A DNA stretch of 64,000 bases from assembly GCA_963662155.1 (NCBI GenBank), contig OY759266.1:62986411-63050410 (forward strand), written 5' to 3'. Numbering within the stretch: the stretch's first letter is position 1; each line of letters starts with the position of its first letter. A model generated the notes under the pieces. The model saw only the letters and a list, made by a program, of their open reading frames with translations. It did not search any database and was not told where the DNA came from. Shown one piece after another: positions 1 through 10,618 of the stretch. Both the position numbers and the translations under genes were made by a program. The DNA is from Lamellibrachia columna (taxonomy: Eukaryota; Annelida; Polychaeta; Sabellida; Siboglinidae).

Positions 1-204
1 TAGGCCAAGTGGAAATTCGGAGAAAAAGTATCTTCGTTTTTTCGTGATATGATATCAGGATAATGATACTTTCACAAGTTACCCGATTTATTATTCACCT
101 TATTAACGAAGGGGAAATTTAATCGAGGAAGGAGTTGTATGAGAAGAAACTCTCACGTCAGTGGATGCACATTTAACAGGAAGACGTTAATTTAACGAGG
201 TAAA
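1..204. other. No feature recognised
   Basis: AT-rich flank before the first minisatellite. I see no open reading frame of interest, repeat or RNA signature. Confidence 0.6.
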
Positions 205-480
205 TGTGAAGGCGCGAATGTGAAGGCGTGAATGGGATTACGTGAATATGATGACGAGAATATGATTACTTTAATGTGATGACATGAATGTGAAGACGTG
301 AATGTTATAACGTGAATGTAATGACGTGAATGTGATGATGTTAATGTGATGACGTGAATATGAAGACGTGCATTTGATGACGTGAATGTGAAGACATGAA
401 TGTGATGACGTGAATATGAAGACAAGACTGTGATGACGTGAATGTGATGATGTGAATCTGATGACGTGACGTGAATGTGA
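205..480. repeat. Minisatellite, about 15 bp unit
   Basis: Degenerate tandem copies of a unit like gtgaatgtgatgacg run through the whole interval, with alternating gaag/gatg variants. The 15 bp period is a multiple of three, so the minus strand stays open and gives a meaningless low-complexity peptide of repeated HV.TFTSSHS-like blocks. This is repeat DNA and not a gene. Confidence 0.85.
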
Positions 481-612
481 ATGTCATAGATAAACGTAAA
501 AGCATGTATACATGATAATTATAATATATAAAATACTTCAGCAGTATATTGACAAGGCCTTTCCTCAAATGAAGAAGCGTCTGGTATCGGCATCATCACC
601 GTCGTAAGAGTC

Positions 613-826
613 TCAAACGTCTTAAGAGTATTGATCATACGTTTTAGGACGTTAGTCAGGCGTCTTGAGATATGGTCAAGCGTCTTAACAGTATTGATCA
701 TACGTCTTAGGACATTATTCAGGCGTCTTGAGACATGGTCAAGCGTCTTAAGAGTATTGATCATACATCTTAGGACATTAGTCAGGCGTCTTAAGACATG
801 GTCAAGCGTCTTAAGAGTATTGGTCA
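613..826. repeat. Tandem repeat, about 63 bp unit
   Basis: Between three and four copies of a 63 bp unit built on cgtcttaagagtattgatcat and taggacattagtcaggcg blocks. Because 63 is divisible by three, both strands show spurious ORFs with a 21-residue periodicity. A higher-order pattern is visible: each unit contains two related half-units starting cgtctta. Confidence 0.85.
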
Positions 827-839
827 AGCATGATCCATA

Positions 840-2020
840 GATAACTACTATATAACCACCACAAAAACACCGTGTGTATATGATATGTTTAATCAAGCGA
901 AGCTAAGAGAAGCTATTTTATATATTATATTATTATTATTATTATTATTATGTACAAATGCTTTTACGTTTATCTTTGACGACCACATTCACGCCAACAC
1001 ATTCACGTAATCACATGACATGTACAAACGCGGGATTGGATGTAGAAACGCAGCATAATTGCGAAAGCGCCAAGTTGGTAGAAACGCGTGGGAATTGGGA
1101 AAAGGCGTGTAGAAACGCGGGAAATGGAGAAAATGTTTGCACATTTCGGCGGATTTCAATTTAGCGTGACAGCTTATGAATTATTTCGCTGAATTGTCAG
1201 ATATTCTTATACATGCATTGGCATCCCAGATTACTGGAAAAGGCATATTTATTGTTAACCAGGGACCCCCTAACAAGCACACCCTTTTTACATCAATGTC
1301 AGTTACACCCAGAATTAAAAAAATATTAAAATTACAATAGTTAAGTTGTAATGGCATCAAGATAGATTACAATTGAGGGAGGATTTCAAAACACGGATGT
1401 TCAAAAACAAACAAAATTGGTTTCTTGGCAAAGCAGCTGCTTCGTTTAGCGAATGTGAATGTTTCGCCCTGAATACCATGTTTACAGGGCATGTCGAATG
1501 GCCAGATCGATATTTATAAACATGTAACGATACAAAGATTGTGGTTGAATAAAACATATTTCAGTGGCAGACCCGTCCTCGGGGTTTTGTAAAGGGGCAT
1601 CGGGTGTACACAATCAATTTTAGATTTGCTTAACGTACGAACCATCCCCGTGGACCCCCGCGCACGGCCTACAAAAGTTCAACACCAGTCATGCGAGACT
1701 GACGGAGATGTGACGACACTTACAGACAGACAGGCAGACAGAGTCACAAACTCTTTATGGAAGAGAAACAATGGACTGTATACTTGGATGCTAACACTAT
1801 GACAACTCTGCTCCAAATCCCCTATACAGAAAGCCAACACATTACGCCCACTCTCATGTCACAATCTATGAACCTTGGGGTGGAAAAGAGTGGCCGTCTG
1901 GGTAATTCCTACCACATGCCCCTCGACCATCGTCATGGTAACATGGAGGTCTCGACTGCCAATTGGATCGTTGAACAGTTACACAAAGTCATAGAAAGAA
2001 AATAAATCGAATAACTTGGG
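840..2020. other. Intergenic stretch, mostly unassigned
   Basis: Contains a short (ATT)n run near 917-951 and a cluster of gtagaaacgcg-like words near 1040-1120. A short plus-strand ORF (1757-2005) matches nothing I recognise. I see no host gene or complete element. Confidence 0.5.
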
Positions 2021-2021
2021 C

Positions 2022-3190
2022 GGTCCTTGGGCCAGTTATGTTTACTCTGTACACTACGCCAATGCAGCGCTTATTCAGAAGACATGGAGTACACTACCAC
2101 AAATATGCGGATGACATTCAACTATATGCATCCTACAATCCAGCTGTGCTGGGCGACCAAGCGGAAACAGTGAGGCAACTCACAGAATGTATTAGGGAAG
2201 TTGGACAATGGATGACTCTTCGTATGCTAAAGTTAAATGATGACAAAACTGAGATGATTACTTTTATATTAAAACATAATCTCAAGTTATATGGAGTTTG
2301 CTGTATGACCATTGAAGCTGACATCATTTCACCAGTAGACTGCGTACGAAATTTGGGAGTTCATATGGATCAACATCTGACGACGACACATCATGTGACA
2401 GCTGTGTATGCTGCTTGTAATTATCATCTATACAGACTATCATCAATACGTCACTATCTCACAACAGAAGCCACGAGGGTAGTGTTGTAAATGCACTTGT
2501 GACCTCTCGCTTAGATTTCTGTAATTCGCTTTTGGTAAACCATTCGGCATCACAGATACTTCGACTGCAACGAGTACAGAACAATGCTTCTAGACTAATT
2601 ACGCGCACCAGTAGGCACGACCACATAATACCAGTCTTAAGGGGCTTACACTGGCTGCTGGTAGCAAGTCGAATACATTTCAAGGTGCTAGTGCTGGCGT
2701 ACCGATGCGTCAATGGTTTGGCGCCGACTTATTTGGTCGAACTTTTACACATACGAACTCCTGATGGGCGTCTACGCAAGGACTATGCGCCAACACTGCA
2801 CCAATGCATCACTAAGAAGAGCATTGGTGAATCTGCATTTGGAACAACAGCGCCTCGACTATGGAATTCATTGCCCGCAGACATTCGTAATTCCAAGACG
2901 CTAACAATTTTTAGGAAGTCTTTAAAGACTCACCTTTTTACTAGTCACTTCAAATATGAAGAGAATATTATGTGATGGACACTATGGGTGGACTATTTGT
3001 GATATACATTAATTTTGCATTAGGATTCTCACCAGATTTTAAGGTTTTCTAAATTATTTTATTTATTTATTTCTAAAGTAATTTTATTTATTTATTCAGT
3101 GTTTACACATGTTTGTTTATATTTAAGTAGTATTTTACACAATGTGAATAGTATTTTATACCATGTACAGCGCATTGATCCTTATAGTCG
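2022..3190 (+). pseudogene. L2-like non-LTR retrotransposon, 3' end of reverse transcriptase
   Basis: The reading starts inside the RT domain at a VLGPV-like segment and continues through a catalytic YADD box (KYADDIQLYA, near 2100). The C-terminal region that jockey-superfamily RTs share follows: NLGVHMD, YHLYRLSSIR, SRLDFCNSLL, LQRVQNNASRLI, LHWLLVASRIHFK, GESAFGTTAPRLWNSLP, FRKSLKTHLF. The frame breaks once, near 2487, where one base must be skipped to pass from the first block to the second. A 3' UTR with TTTA-rich runs (3055-3100) follows to about 3190. It is 5' truncated and has no endonuclease, as expected for an aborted LINE insertion. I favour an L2-like clade over CR1 because of the C-terminal motifs; clade assignment is moderate. 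Confidence 0.85.
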
Positions 3191-3205
3191 CCGAAGTCTG
3201 ACAAT

Positions 3206-3413
3206 GCTAAACTAGAACAATACATTCGTAGACCTAACCTTAGGTTTGAAGAAATATCAGAGGCGGTGGGGGCTGCGGAAATTGAGCGCGTTCACCAAAA
3301 TCGGCCGCCAAGTCGCCGATGGACGCCCCCCGCATGGTTATTGTCCGACTCAAGTGTGATCGTCGCCGTGACGCTATCTACAAATATCGGGGCAATTTGA
3401 AGACAAACAGTGC
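3206..3413 (+). pseudogene. LINE ORF1 (RNA-binding, transposase-22-like) remnant
   Basis: Translating from 3206 gives KLEQYIRRPNLRFEEI, then AEIERVHQNRPP. After a one-base shift it gives RMVIVRLKCDRRRDAIY. These are the hallmark blocks of the LINE ORF1 RNA-binding protein: the LEQYSRR-N motif leading to RRM, IERVHR, and the MIVRF domain. About 20-30 residues between the first and second block are missing, so an internal deletion plus a frameshift makes it non-functional. It lies directly behind the L2-like fragment but belongs to a different, L1/Tx-type ORF1 lineage, so I read it as an independent scrap. Confidence 0.65.
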
Positions 3414-4570
3414 AACTTTGGTTTCAAATCGTATTTTTTAAAATTAAGATTTAACCAAGCTAAGCTCGGAGCTGTTATACTGACTGAGAAAGTATTATTA
3501 TTCCATGTATTGTGTTTTAAAATTAAACCTATTTACTATCATGAATTATTATTTTGTACTGTACCATTTAATTATAATAAAAATCATTAATGTACAATGT
3601 TTCTAAGTATTACTTAAATTGCAGTTCTTGGCTGCACTTATGATGTGCACATATCAAGTTACCAATTCTACACCTGAATTTCCTAATTAAAATGGTGATA
3701 ACGTTAGGATTATATAAGTCAAAGAAACAAGAAGTTTGCCATATCATAGGAATGAATCAAAGTCGTTAAAGATAACTTAGTTAATGAATGTTCTACTTTG
3801 TGATGCAAACGTTAGTCAAACATAGAGTAAAATGCATTTCGTTTAAGTTCCGTACTCAGCCATCTTTGCTAAAGAAATGGCTCGTGGAAATAAAGCTTTC
3901 AAACTTGAGGTCGCCAAGAACAAACTTGTTCCGACAGCCACACGGAGAAGGTGGCAGCCTTGGGTTATCCTGGTACAAAACTATCTTTGGAAGATGATGA
4001 TGTCATGACTTTTAATTAAGCATTTGAATCACACACTTCTGAAAGTGTTTCAAATGACAAGCCCACAGCCCCAGGCGAGTTGACTAGCTTAATTAAGTCA
4101 CTATAGATGCTGCCATAGTTACTGACATTTTGAAGATAATGTTTTCATAAGACTGCTGAACACAAACATAAAGGAAAATTTATAAGAACATTGACAAGCT
4201 GAAAAGAATACAAACCTGATCAACTAAGCTTATCTCAGAAGTTCAATGTTTTATACACGGAAGCATATTGCTGCCATGTGTAGAAAGAAAAAAATATATC
4301 AAAAGTTCGATTAATAAGTCGAAATTCCAAAACTCTAAACGTTCAATTTACTGGGCCCAAGTTCCTAAATTCGCATATTTAAGGGGACATTCGGCCATGA
4401 CCCCTCTTGGCTTAAACATTTCGTTTTTGCCATTGTCACATGTTGCTCCACCACACGGTAGTATGGTAAACTAATGGGTGACAAAGCTTGCCCACTTTGG
4501 CCTCCCTATATTTTGTGAGATATTGAAAACGCCATAATTAACGCTTATTTGACGTCATCTCTTTACATTG
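3414..4570. other. Unassigned AT-rich stretch
   Basis: Short ORFs at 3788-3997 and 4268-4474 show no motif I recognise and no repeat structure supports them. Nothing else seen. Confidence 0.5.
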
Positions 4571-4676
4571 ACGTCCATGCGTGGACGTTTCAGAACGTTT
4601 TACCATGACGTCCACGTGCGAACGTTACGTAGCGTTTTACAATGACGTCCGTGCTCAGACGTTATAGTTACACGCT
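4571..4676. repeat. 37 bp tandem repeat rich in ACGT
   Basis: Three consecutive units begin acgtcc at 4571, 4608 and 4645, each ending in an acgttttaccatg-like block. The unit carries internal ACGT palindromes (acgtccatgcgtggacgt in the first). The copies are diverged, so the array is old. No coding content. Confidence 0.7.
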
Positions 4677-5108
4677 ATCCATAAAGTAAGCTATGTTATG
4701 CCTTTTTGAGACCCCCTTCTCATCCATTAACCAATTACTGTGCTCTCATCACAACCAGTCGTAGCACGAGATGATGATCTTTGTTCGTCCCTGTTCGTGA
4801 TAATGCTTAATTATTCTGGTAGTTTGCGCCTCTGAGCTCAGCTTCCGGAGGACACAGGCGCTATAGATATTTTTACTATTATTAGCAGGTGGCCATACGT
4901 TGCTGGTTAACTTCCCTGAGTTCGTTCTGAAAACCGTAAATATGCGATAGGTGATACATAACTATTGGCTTTCCAATTGGAGACCCTTGCTTTTGCAATG
5001 GTTTGATAACCTGGGTATTCCAAATATGGACCATGCTATCAAATTCTTCCCAGAAGAGAGAGAAAGATAGAGACATATTAATTTAGTGTGAAAAATGCAT
5101 AAAAGATT
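4677..5108. other. Unassigned stretch before an RTE-like LINE
   Basis: A 64-codon minus-strand ORF (4882-5076) has no recognisable motif. It may be 3' flank of the neighbouring LINE. Nothing firm. Confidence 0.4.
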
Positions 5109-6336
5109 CTCAATAACAATTTATGAAGATACTATCATAACGTACCATAGGCCTGCATCTCTTCTTGTCTTTTCCCATAAGCCGTAAGGATCGTTGGGGC
5201 AGCATTGATGACTTTCTAACCAGCTCTCTCCACGTTTCCCTGTTCTCGACAGCCCTCTGGGAGTCAGCGAACTCCATTCCTGTCCACTCTTTGATGTTAT
5301 CTTCCCACTTCTGCTTCTGTCTACCTCTTCGTCCCCACCCCTCTCTTACAGTACCTTGCAAGAGAGTCTTTGCAAGGCCAGATGATCATGATACATGACC
5401 GTACCACTTCAGTTTACGCTTCTTAACTGTTGTAAGAAGGTCGTCATATGGTCCGATGGCTTGTTTGATTTTGTTGCGGGCAGCTTCGTTAGTAACACGG
5501 TCTTTGTATGATATGCGCAAGATCTTCCGAAAGCATCTCATTTCTATGGCTTTTATCATTTTCTGTAGATCTGCTGAGAGTGTCCATGTTTAAGAAGCGT
5601 ACAGAAAGATGGACATGACAAGGGAGCGCATCAGCCTTATTTTCGAACTGACAGTGATGTTTCTGTCGTTCCATAAGGGTTGCAACCTTGTTAGTGCTGC
5701 TGTTGTTTGTGCAATCCTTACAAGTATCTCCGGTTTGGAACCCTCATCTGTGATAATTAATTCCAAGTACCTGAAGCTTGTTACTGTCTCAAGTCTCTGT
5801 TCATTAACTTAGACCTCTGTGCTGATGCCTTGTGTGTTGTTCTTCATCAGTTTGGTCTTTTCGGCACTGATCTCCATGCCGTATGATGTAGATGTTTTCT
5901 CGAGGCGCTCCACCAAATTGACTAGTTCTTGTTCATCTCCTGCTAAGCCGTCGATGTCGTCAGCAAAACGAAGATTGTTGATTGTCCTGCCTCCAATGCT
6001 GACAGTGCCTTGATGGTTTTCTAAAGCATTAGTCACGATCCTTTCCAGAAAAATGTTGAAGAGCGTTGGTGATAGTAAGCATCCTTGTCGAACTCCGACT
6101 GTTGTTCGAAACCAGTATTCTATGCTGCTGTTGAAGATTACTGCACTGGTGGCATTGTCATATAGGTGTTGAATGGTTCGGACAAGCTTGGAGCCAATGT
6201 TGTACTTCCTCATGATTGCCCATCAGGCCGCATGCCATACTTTATCAAAGGCCTTCTTGAAATCTATGAAGACATGATACAGGCTTTGCTGATGTTGAAG
6301 GTGTTTCTCGCAAAGGATTCTAAGGTTGAAGATATG
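5109..6336 (-). pseudogene. RTE-like LINE, 3' half (RT palm to C-terminus)
   Basis: On the minus strand the protein resumes at an IFNLRILCEKHLQ block next to 6336. It runs through VFIDFKKAFDKV (RT motif A), TTVGVRQGCLLSPTLFN, LRFADDI (catalytic box, near 5970) and MEISAEKTKLM. After frame changes come the C-terminal YKDRVTNEAAR, KKRKLKWYGHVS and WEDNIKEWTGMEF blocks (5110-5361). This is the common endonuclease-reverse transcriptase of invertebrate genomes. Several frameshifts and stops show it is dead. The protein is continued by the 13546-14490 segment, the other side of the 7.2 kb retroelement that interrupts it; together they form one LINE copy. Confidence 0.85.
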
Positions 6337-6583
6337 AATTTATGCAACTCACCAGGTGCATAACAATTTTTATGAGATAACCAAGACAGGTCGTCGTTAA
6401 ACTTGCCCTGGGTGTCCGAGACTACACCGGAACTATTTGGCCAAATAAATTGTATTACTCCGCGCTAGCCAGCCAATCACGGCTTGGCGGAAACCAGTCC
6501 AAACCGGAGCCAGTAGCTTGAATCTTTCGCTCCTGTTTCAGTCTCTGCATTGCGAAGTTGTGACTAAAATTTGTCTCTCGAAA
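6337..6583 (+). repeat. Split direct repeat A1
   Basis: 247 bp, starting aatttatgcaactcacc and ending ttgtctctcgaaa. It matches A2 (12743-12989) almost base for base. It carries a CCAAT word at 6473-6477 and is placed where the transcript would begin, so promoter function is likely but inferred. Confidence 0.95.
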
Positions 6584-6788
6584 ATTTTTTTTTTTTTACC
6601 AACCGTTTTCAAATACGTTTTGAGAGTCCACACTTCGATCTGCGTCTACTGACTTGCAGGAGGAAGATCGCCTCAACACTCGTTTCAGCTGAGTATCGTT
6701 TCATTTGTTATTACTTCGTCGGTTGCCTCGTGGTTAATTTGTTTTTGTTTCGTTTTATGTTTAAACTTCCCGCAATCGGCCATTCAAT

Positions 6789-7406
6789 ATGTCGGCGGCG
6801 AAGTCGGATCTAGATGTACTTGTGCTTGGGCATAGCCACGCGTATTGGTTGGGCGCGTTCATAGAATCCGCGGGTCTACTTGACGACTTCGAAAGACTAG
6901 GTCTTACGTGCACAGTTCGTTTTATGGGTCGAAGGGGAGCGTCCATTAGAACTTTCCGAGAACCGGCGACCATGACCCGGATTTCTGCCCGCGTCCCCGA
7001 CATTGACATTACCCTCCTTGGGGGCAACGCTCTAGATGGGGAGTTTCCCCCACCTCCAGAAACAGTGGGGTCGCAACTAGGTAGATTAGGCGATGAATTG
7101 TTAGCTTTAGGGGTCCGTCAGGTATGTCTTTGCCAAATCGAGCGCCGCAAGAAATGGCGCCATTTCGATTATGATACGGGTGCGACTCGCGTTGCTTCCG
7201 CTAATACTGCGTTACAGTCAGCATGTGAGGGGCGCCGTGGTCTGCTCTACTGGCGCCATAAATACCTTTGGAACAGCCCGGCGAAGGTTTTCCGCCAATA
7301 TGGCGTGCATTTATCCGATATAGGAAATTTCCGACTTTTCCGCAGCATTCGGGGGGCAATTTTCAGAGCAGTTAGTCGGATTGTCCAACAGCTGACTGGC
7401 GCCTAA
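6789..7406 (+). CDS. SGNH-hydrolase-like protein of the PAT/Ngaro-like element
   Basis: 205 residues, intact, starting at the first ATG after A1. Block I is LVLGHSHAYW with the putative nucleophile Ser16, in place of the usual GDS. Block II is the glycine of GRRGAS (Gly50), block III is LLGGNAL (Asn80), and block V is YGVHLSDIGN with catalytic His174. Together these are the four conserved SGNH/GDSL hydrolase blocks. The region has higher GC than its flanks and no frameshift, unlike the RT of the same element. Such hydrolase ORFs are known from Ngaro-type elements, where their substrate is unknown; a lipid or acetyl ester is a guess. Here the ORF precedes gag, between A1 and the tandem array, and an intact frame beside a dead RT suggests recent loss of RT or mobilisation in trans. 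Confidence 0.75.
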   Translation: MSAAKSDLDVLVLGHSHAYWLGAFIESAGLLDDFERLGLTCTVRFMGRRGASIRTFREPATMTRISARVPDIDITLLGGNALDGEFPPPPETVGSQLGRLGDELLALGVRQVCLCQIERRKKWRHFDYDTGATRVASANTALQSACEGRRGLLYWRHKYLWNSPAKVFRQYGVHLSDIGNFRLFRSIRGAIFRAVSRIVQQLTGA

Positions 7407-8149
7407 GTCATCACACTATTCGCTAACCCCGCGGAACTCAGACCAAGTTGTTTTCCGTTTCACCCTCACTAGTTCGGGTATTTAACTTAAAAATTATCGA
7501 CTTTTGTTAAATCACTGATATCCTGTGCACCAGGTAAGCCCTGCCCCCCCGGTTACTTTAATTAACATGCAAATTTAGCCACATTCAAGATACGTTTCAT
7601 TGTCGAGTGCTAATTGCTGGTAAGGTATTCATAATTAAGGGGTTATTATTACACGCTTTAGCCTTATTACAGTCTGAACAGCATTCGCCTCAGTACCAAT
7701 CATAACTCAGTAATCACGATGACTCTTCGTTATTTTATATGTCATTCGTGGACATCGTTCCACTTTTTATATATGTCACCATGGGTGAGGTTCCCATATA
7801 TATATATATTTTATTTTTATATTTTTGACATTGACACGCACCCAGTTATGCGTCTCCATGGGCGGTGATCCCATAACAGTCCACGATGACGCGTTCGCGG
7901 GCTCTCCCCCAATGTTGGTGGTGACGATGTAGCGTTTATGTCGCTGTACCCGTTGTTCTTCCAATTGAAGATGATTCCAAATTTTTGTCACCAGGTTCAT
8001 TGTTCGATTTCATAATATTGTTGTCATTTAGTGTTGCTATTATTAACAGTGACACAACGTCTCACTGTGATGACACTTTATTTACTATCGTGGTTGGTGA
8101 CCCCCTAATTAACTGTGGTTGCAATTCTTGCATTGACATACTAGCGTGG
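7407..8149. other. Non-coding spacer inside the retroelement
   Basis: Holds a short (TA)n run at about 7793-7810 and the first loose precursors of the downstream array (words such as gggcggtgatccc near 7860 and ggtgacccccta near 8096). No gene seen. Confidence 0.6.
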
Positions 8150-10520
8150 GCGGTGACCCCCTACTTAATTACGTTTGCAATTCTTACATTGATGTACTAT
8201 CGTGGGCGGTGTCCCCTAACTAACTGTCATTATAATGTTGCATTGAGGTACTATCGTGTGCGGTGTCCCCTAACTAACTGTCATTATAATGTTGCATTGA
8301 TGTACTATCGTGGGCGGTGTCCCCTAACTAACTGTCATTATAATGTTGCATTGAGGTACTATCGTGTGCGGTGTCCCCTAACTAACTGTCATTATAATGT
8401 TGCATTGATGTACTATCGTGGGCGGTGTCCCCTAACTAACTGTCATTATAATTTTGCATTGAGGTACTATCGTGTGCGGTGTCTCCTAACTAACTGTCAT
8501 TATAATGTTGCATTGAGGTACTATCGTGTGCGGTGTCCCCTAACTAACTGTCATTATAATTTTGCATTGAGGTACTATCGTGTCGGGTGTCTCCTAACTA
8601 ACTGTCATTATAATGTTGCATTGATGTACTATCGTGGGCGGTGTCCCCTAACTAACTGTCACTATAATGTTTCATTGATGTACTATCGTGGGCGGTGTCC
8701 CCTAACTAACTATGATTATCATTTTGCACTGATCTACTATCGTGGGCGGTGACCCCTAACTAACTGTCATTATAATTTTGCACTGATCTACTATCGTGGG
8801 CGGTGACCCCTAACTAACTGTCATTATAATTTTGCACTGATCTACTATCGTGGGCGGTGACCCCATACTTAACTGCGTTGCAATTCTTGCATTGACGTAC
8901 TATGGGGGGCGGTGACCCCTAACCAACTGTGATTATAATTTTGCTTTAATCTGCTATCGCGGGCGGTGTCCCCTAACTAACGGTGATTATAATTTTGTAT
9001 TTATCTACTATCGTGGGCGGTGTCCCCTAACTAACTGTGATTATAATTTTGCATTAATCTGCTATCGTGGGCGGTGTCCCCTAACTAACTGTGATTTTAA
9101 TTTCGCTTTGATCTACTATTGAGGGCGGTGACCCCACAACTAACTGCGATTCCATTTTCTGGTGATCCATCGCGTGCGGTGACCCGTGTAATCCCATTTA
9201 GTGCTGCTATTATTAACAGTGACACAACATCAACTGCGATGACACTTTATTTGCTATCGTGGGAGGTGACCCCCAACTTCTGGCGGTGACCCCTTACCTA
9301 ACTGTGATCCCATTTTGTGTTGATCTATCGTGGGCAGGTGACCCCACAACTAACTGCGATTCCATTTTCTGGTAATCCATCGTGGGCGGTGACCCCTGTA
9401 ATCCCATTTAGTGTTACTATTATTAACAGTGACACAACGTCAACTGCAATGACACTTTATTTGCTATCGTGGGAGGTGACCCCCAACTTCTGGCACTTAT
9501 GCTTGCTGTTTTATCGGGGGCGGTGTCCCCCTACTTAACTGACTGCAATTCTTGCATAGATGTTCTATCGCGGGCGGCGACCCCCTAATTAACTGTGATT
9601 ACAACAGTGCATTGATCTACTATTGTGGGCGGTGTCCCCCTAACTAACTATGCTTTACAATTTTGCGTTGATCTACTACCGTGGGCGGTGACCCCTTCAA
9701 TTTTGCGTTGATGTACTACCGTGGGCGGTGACCCCTTCAATTTTGTGTTGATCTAATACCGTGGGCGGTGACCCCTTCAATTTTGCGTTGATCTACTACC
9801 GTGGGCGGTGACCCCTTCAATTTTGCGTTGATCTACTACCGTGGGCGGTGACCCCTTCAATTTTGCGTTGATCTACTACCGTGGGCGGTGACCCCTTAAC
9901 TAACTGTGATTACAATTTTGCGTTGATCTACTATCGGGGGCGGTGACCCCTTAACTAACTGTGATTCCACTTTGTGGTGGTCGGTCATGGGCGGTGACCC
10001 CCTAAATAACTGTGATTACAACTTTGCATTGATCTACTATCGTGGGCAGTGACCCTCTAGCTAACTGTGATTACAATTTTGCGTTGATCTACTATCGGGG
10101 GCGGTGACCCCTTAACTAACTGTGATTCCACTTTGTGGTGGTCGGTCATGGGCGGTGACCCCCTAAATAACTGTGATTACAACTTTGCATTGATCTACTA
10201 TCGGGGACGGTGACCCCTTAACTAACTGTGATTCCACTTTGTGGTGATCTATCGTGGGCGGTGACCCCCTAAATAACTGTGATTACAATTTTGCATTGAT
10301 CTACTATCGGGGACGGTGACCCCTTAACTAACTGTGATTCCACTTTGTGGTGATCTATCGTGGGCGGTGACCCCCTAAATAACTGTGATTACAATTTTGC
10401 ATTGATCTACTATCGTGGGCGGTGACCCACTAATTACTTGGTTACTGTCTTGTATTGATCTACTATCGTGGGCGGTGACCCACTAATTACTTGGTTACTG
10501 TCTTGTATTGATGGGTTATC
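8150..10520 (+). repeat. 2.4 kb tandem array inside the retroelement, 54 bp and 40 bp units
   Basis: Dozens of units share the core ctatcgtgggcggtgacccc followed by a taactaactgtgattataat block and ttgcattgatcta. From about 8190 to 8740 the unit is 54 bp, in frame, giving an apparent 255-residue ORF of 18-residue repeats (YYRGRCPLTN ...). From about 9690 to 9890 the unit contracts to 40 bp, and later units form higher-order pairs. Length variation and loss of frame argue that the DNA, not a protein, is the functional or neutral unit. The array sits between the hydrolase and gag ORFs of the element. Confidence 0.95.
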
Positions 10521-10618
10521 ATGGGCGATGACCCCCGCCCCCAATACAGTGCTTTTAACAGTAATGTGGTGGCAGTTTCCAAGCGTTTAGCCGTTCACTC
10601 AGTATTGGCTCTTCCACA

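Noticed and set aside
192..568. Serine/histidine-rich minus-strand ORFs
   Set aside because: Produced by the 15 bp minisatellite; no domain.
7985..8752. 255-residue ORF of 18-residue repeats (YYRGRCPLTN...)
   Set aside because: It is the translation of the in-frame 54 bp part of a DNA tandem array; neighbouring units of 40 bp lose the frame and no start context or domain supports a protein.
8150..10520. CRISPR array
   Set aside because: Repeats are contiguous without unique spacers, lie inside a retroelement in animal DNA, and no Cas genes are present.
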